A stretch of DNA of 44,172 nucleotides from Cytophagaceae bacterium (GTDB lineage Bacteria > Bacteroidota > Bacteroidia > Cytophagales > Spirosomataceae): contig CANFVE010000021.1 of NCBI GenBank assembly GCA_947450365.1, positions 1 to 44,172 of the forward strand. Reading direction: 5' to 3'. Below the pieces are notes generated by a model. That model was given only the letters and a program-made list of their open reading frames with translations, was not told where the DNA came from and searched no databases. The position numbers and the translations under genes were made by a program. Positions 43,595 through 44,172 of the stretch are shown here, one piece after another; within the stretch, counting starts at the first letter, position 1, and every line of letters begins with the position of its first letter.

Positions 43595-44172
43595 ATGAGC
43601 AATTTAGGGCTAAATTTTTCGGAATTGATACAAAATGACTGGAAAAATATCTTTACACATGCGAATATTTGGGAACGCCATGCTTCCCTATTTAATGAAG
43701 TGGAGAAGGCATATGAAACAACGGAAGTTTTTCCGCCCAAAGATCAAATTTTTCAAGCGTTTCAATTGTGTTCATTTACAGCTACCAAGGTGATTATCAT
43801 CGGTCAAGATCCTTATCATGGAATTGGCCAAGCCCATGGTTTGAGTTTTTCGGTACCTGATGGAATCGCATTTCCTCCTTCGCTGAGAAATATTAGTAAG
43901 GAATTGTCAAGCGATATGGGTCAAGGATTAGTTTCAGGAGATTTGAGTTTTTGGGCGAAACAAGGAGTTTTGTTGTTAAATAGCTCCTTAACTGTTCGGG
44001 CACATGAAGCGGGTTCTCATGGAAAAATGGGTTGGATTTCGTTCACCAAAGATATTTTGCGTGTTTTGCAAAGCGAAAAGGAACATGTAGTTGTATTGCT
44101 CTGGGGAAATCATGCGGCTTCTTTTGCGCCTTTATTTGATATGAATAGGCATTTTGTAATTAAAAGTGCGCA
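43595..44172 (+). CDS. ung: Uracil-DNA glycosylase (partial, cut by window end)
   Basis: UNG removes uracil from DNA to start base-excision repair. From ATG 43595 the frame stays open for 192 codons to the end of the window. VIIIGQDPYHGIGQAHGLSFSV holds the catalytic Asp and the water-activating loop; PPSLRNISKEL and LLLNSSLTVRAHEAGSH follow, then LLWGNHA. The C-terminal HPSP loop lies beyond the window. The start is 11 bases after the divergent apaG start. Confidence 0.95.
   Translation, partial: MSNLGLNFSELIQNDWKNIFTHANIWERHASLFNEVEKAYETTEVFPPKDQIFQAFQLCSFTATKVIIIGQDPYHGIGQAHGLSFSVPDGIAFPPSLRNISKELSSDMGQGLVSGDLSFWAKQGVLLLNSSLTVRAHEAGSHGKMGWISFTKDILRVLQSEKEHVVVLLWGNHAASFAPLFDMNRHFVIKSA

Overview
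The window looks like chromosomal core sequence from a low-GC member of Bacteroidota, most likely a Cytophagales-type freshwater or soil bacterium. Four things point there. Perfect TAnnTTTG promoter -7 boxes, the Bacteroidota type, precede many genes, sometimes with a TTG about 19-23 bases upstream. Shine-Dalgarno sequences are not evident. Families largely typical of the phylum are present (DUF3822, DUF3108, DUF5683, a histone H1-like mini-protein, a YbiT-like ABC-F protein with a decayed second Walker A). Neighbourhoods such as coaD-DUF3822, pyrE/NUDIX and parA-parB-DUF5683-dapB-lepB are familiar from that phylum. The genus is an inference. I see no mobile element, CRISPR array, rRNA or tRNA.

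Layout. 0-6 kb: a MerR-type regulator and dprA converge on pyrE; pyrE is divergent from a NUDIX gene; then coaD-DUF3822 and a YbiT-like ABC-F ATPase. 6-13.3 kb, minus strand: a GapN-type aldehyde dehydrogenase, preceded on that strand by a tight operon queA-ispD-RND exporter-MFS exporter-61-aa protein. 13.3-19.9 kb: a photolyase gene, DUF3108, recA and dnaA (convergent, sharing a terminator), a 401-bp very AT-rich gap upstream of dnaA, a lipid kinase and a MaoC-like hydratase. 19.9-25.7 kb: a 59-aa histone H1-like protein, an alpha-oxoamine synthase (sphingolipid or sulfonolipid base synthesis), gamma-glutamyltransferase, a VIT1/CCC1-like transporter and a POT peptide transporter. 25.7-30.8 kb: a six-gene operon parA-parB-DUF5683-dapB-PhyH-lepB. 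30.8-36.6 kb: an RlmI-type methyltransferase, a zinc phospholipase C/S1-P1-like secreted enzyme, rpsT, radC, a 32-aa membrane mini-protein, bifunctional hisB, and a single-pass DUF937/OmpA-like protein. 36.7-44.2 kb: a DEAD-box RNA helicase with an RGG-rich tail, a two-gene module of a DUF1549/DUF1553 cytochrome-like protein plus a DUF1501 Tat lipoprotein, a shortened methyltransferase-like protein, apaG, and ung cut by the window end.

How the genes fit together. Genome maintenance is over-represented (dprA, phr, recA, dnaA, radC, parAB, ung), alongside envelope work (lepB, lipid kinase, oxoamine synthase, exporters) and basic metabolism (pyrE, coaD, ispD, queA, dapB, hisB). The least understood parts are the DUF1549/DUF1553-DUF1501 pair, the DUF937/OmpA-like protein, the core-deleted methyltransferase relative and the two mini-proteins. 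No complete defence system or biosynthetic cluster is visible.
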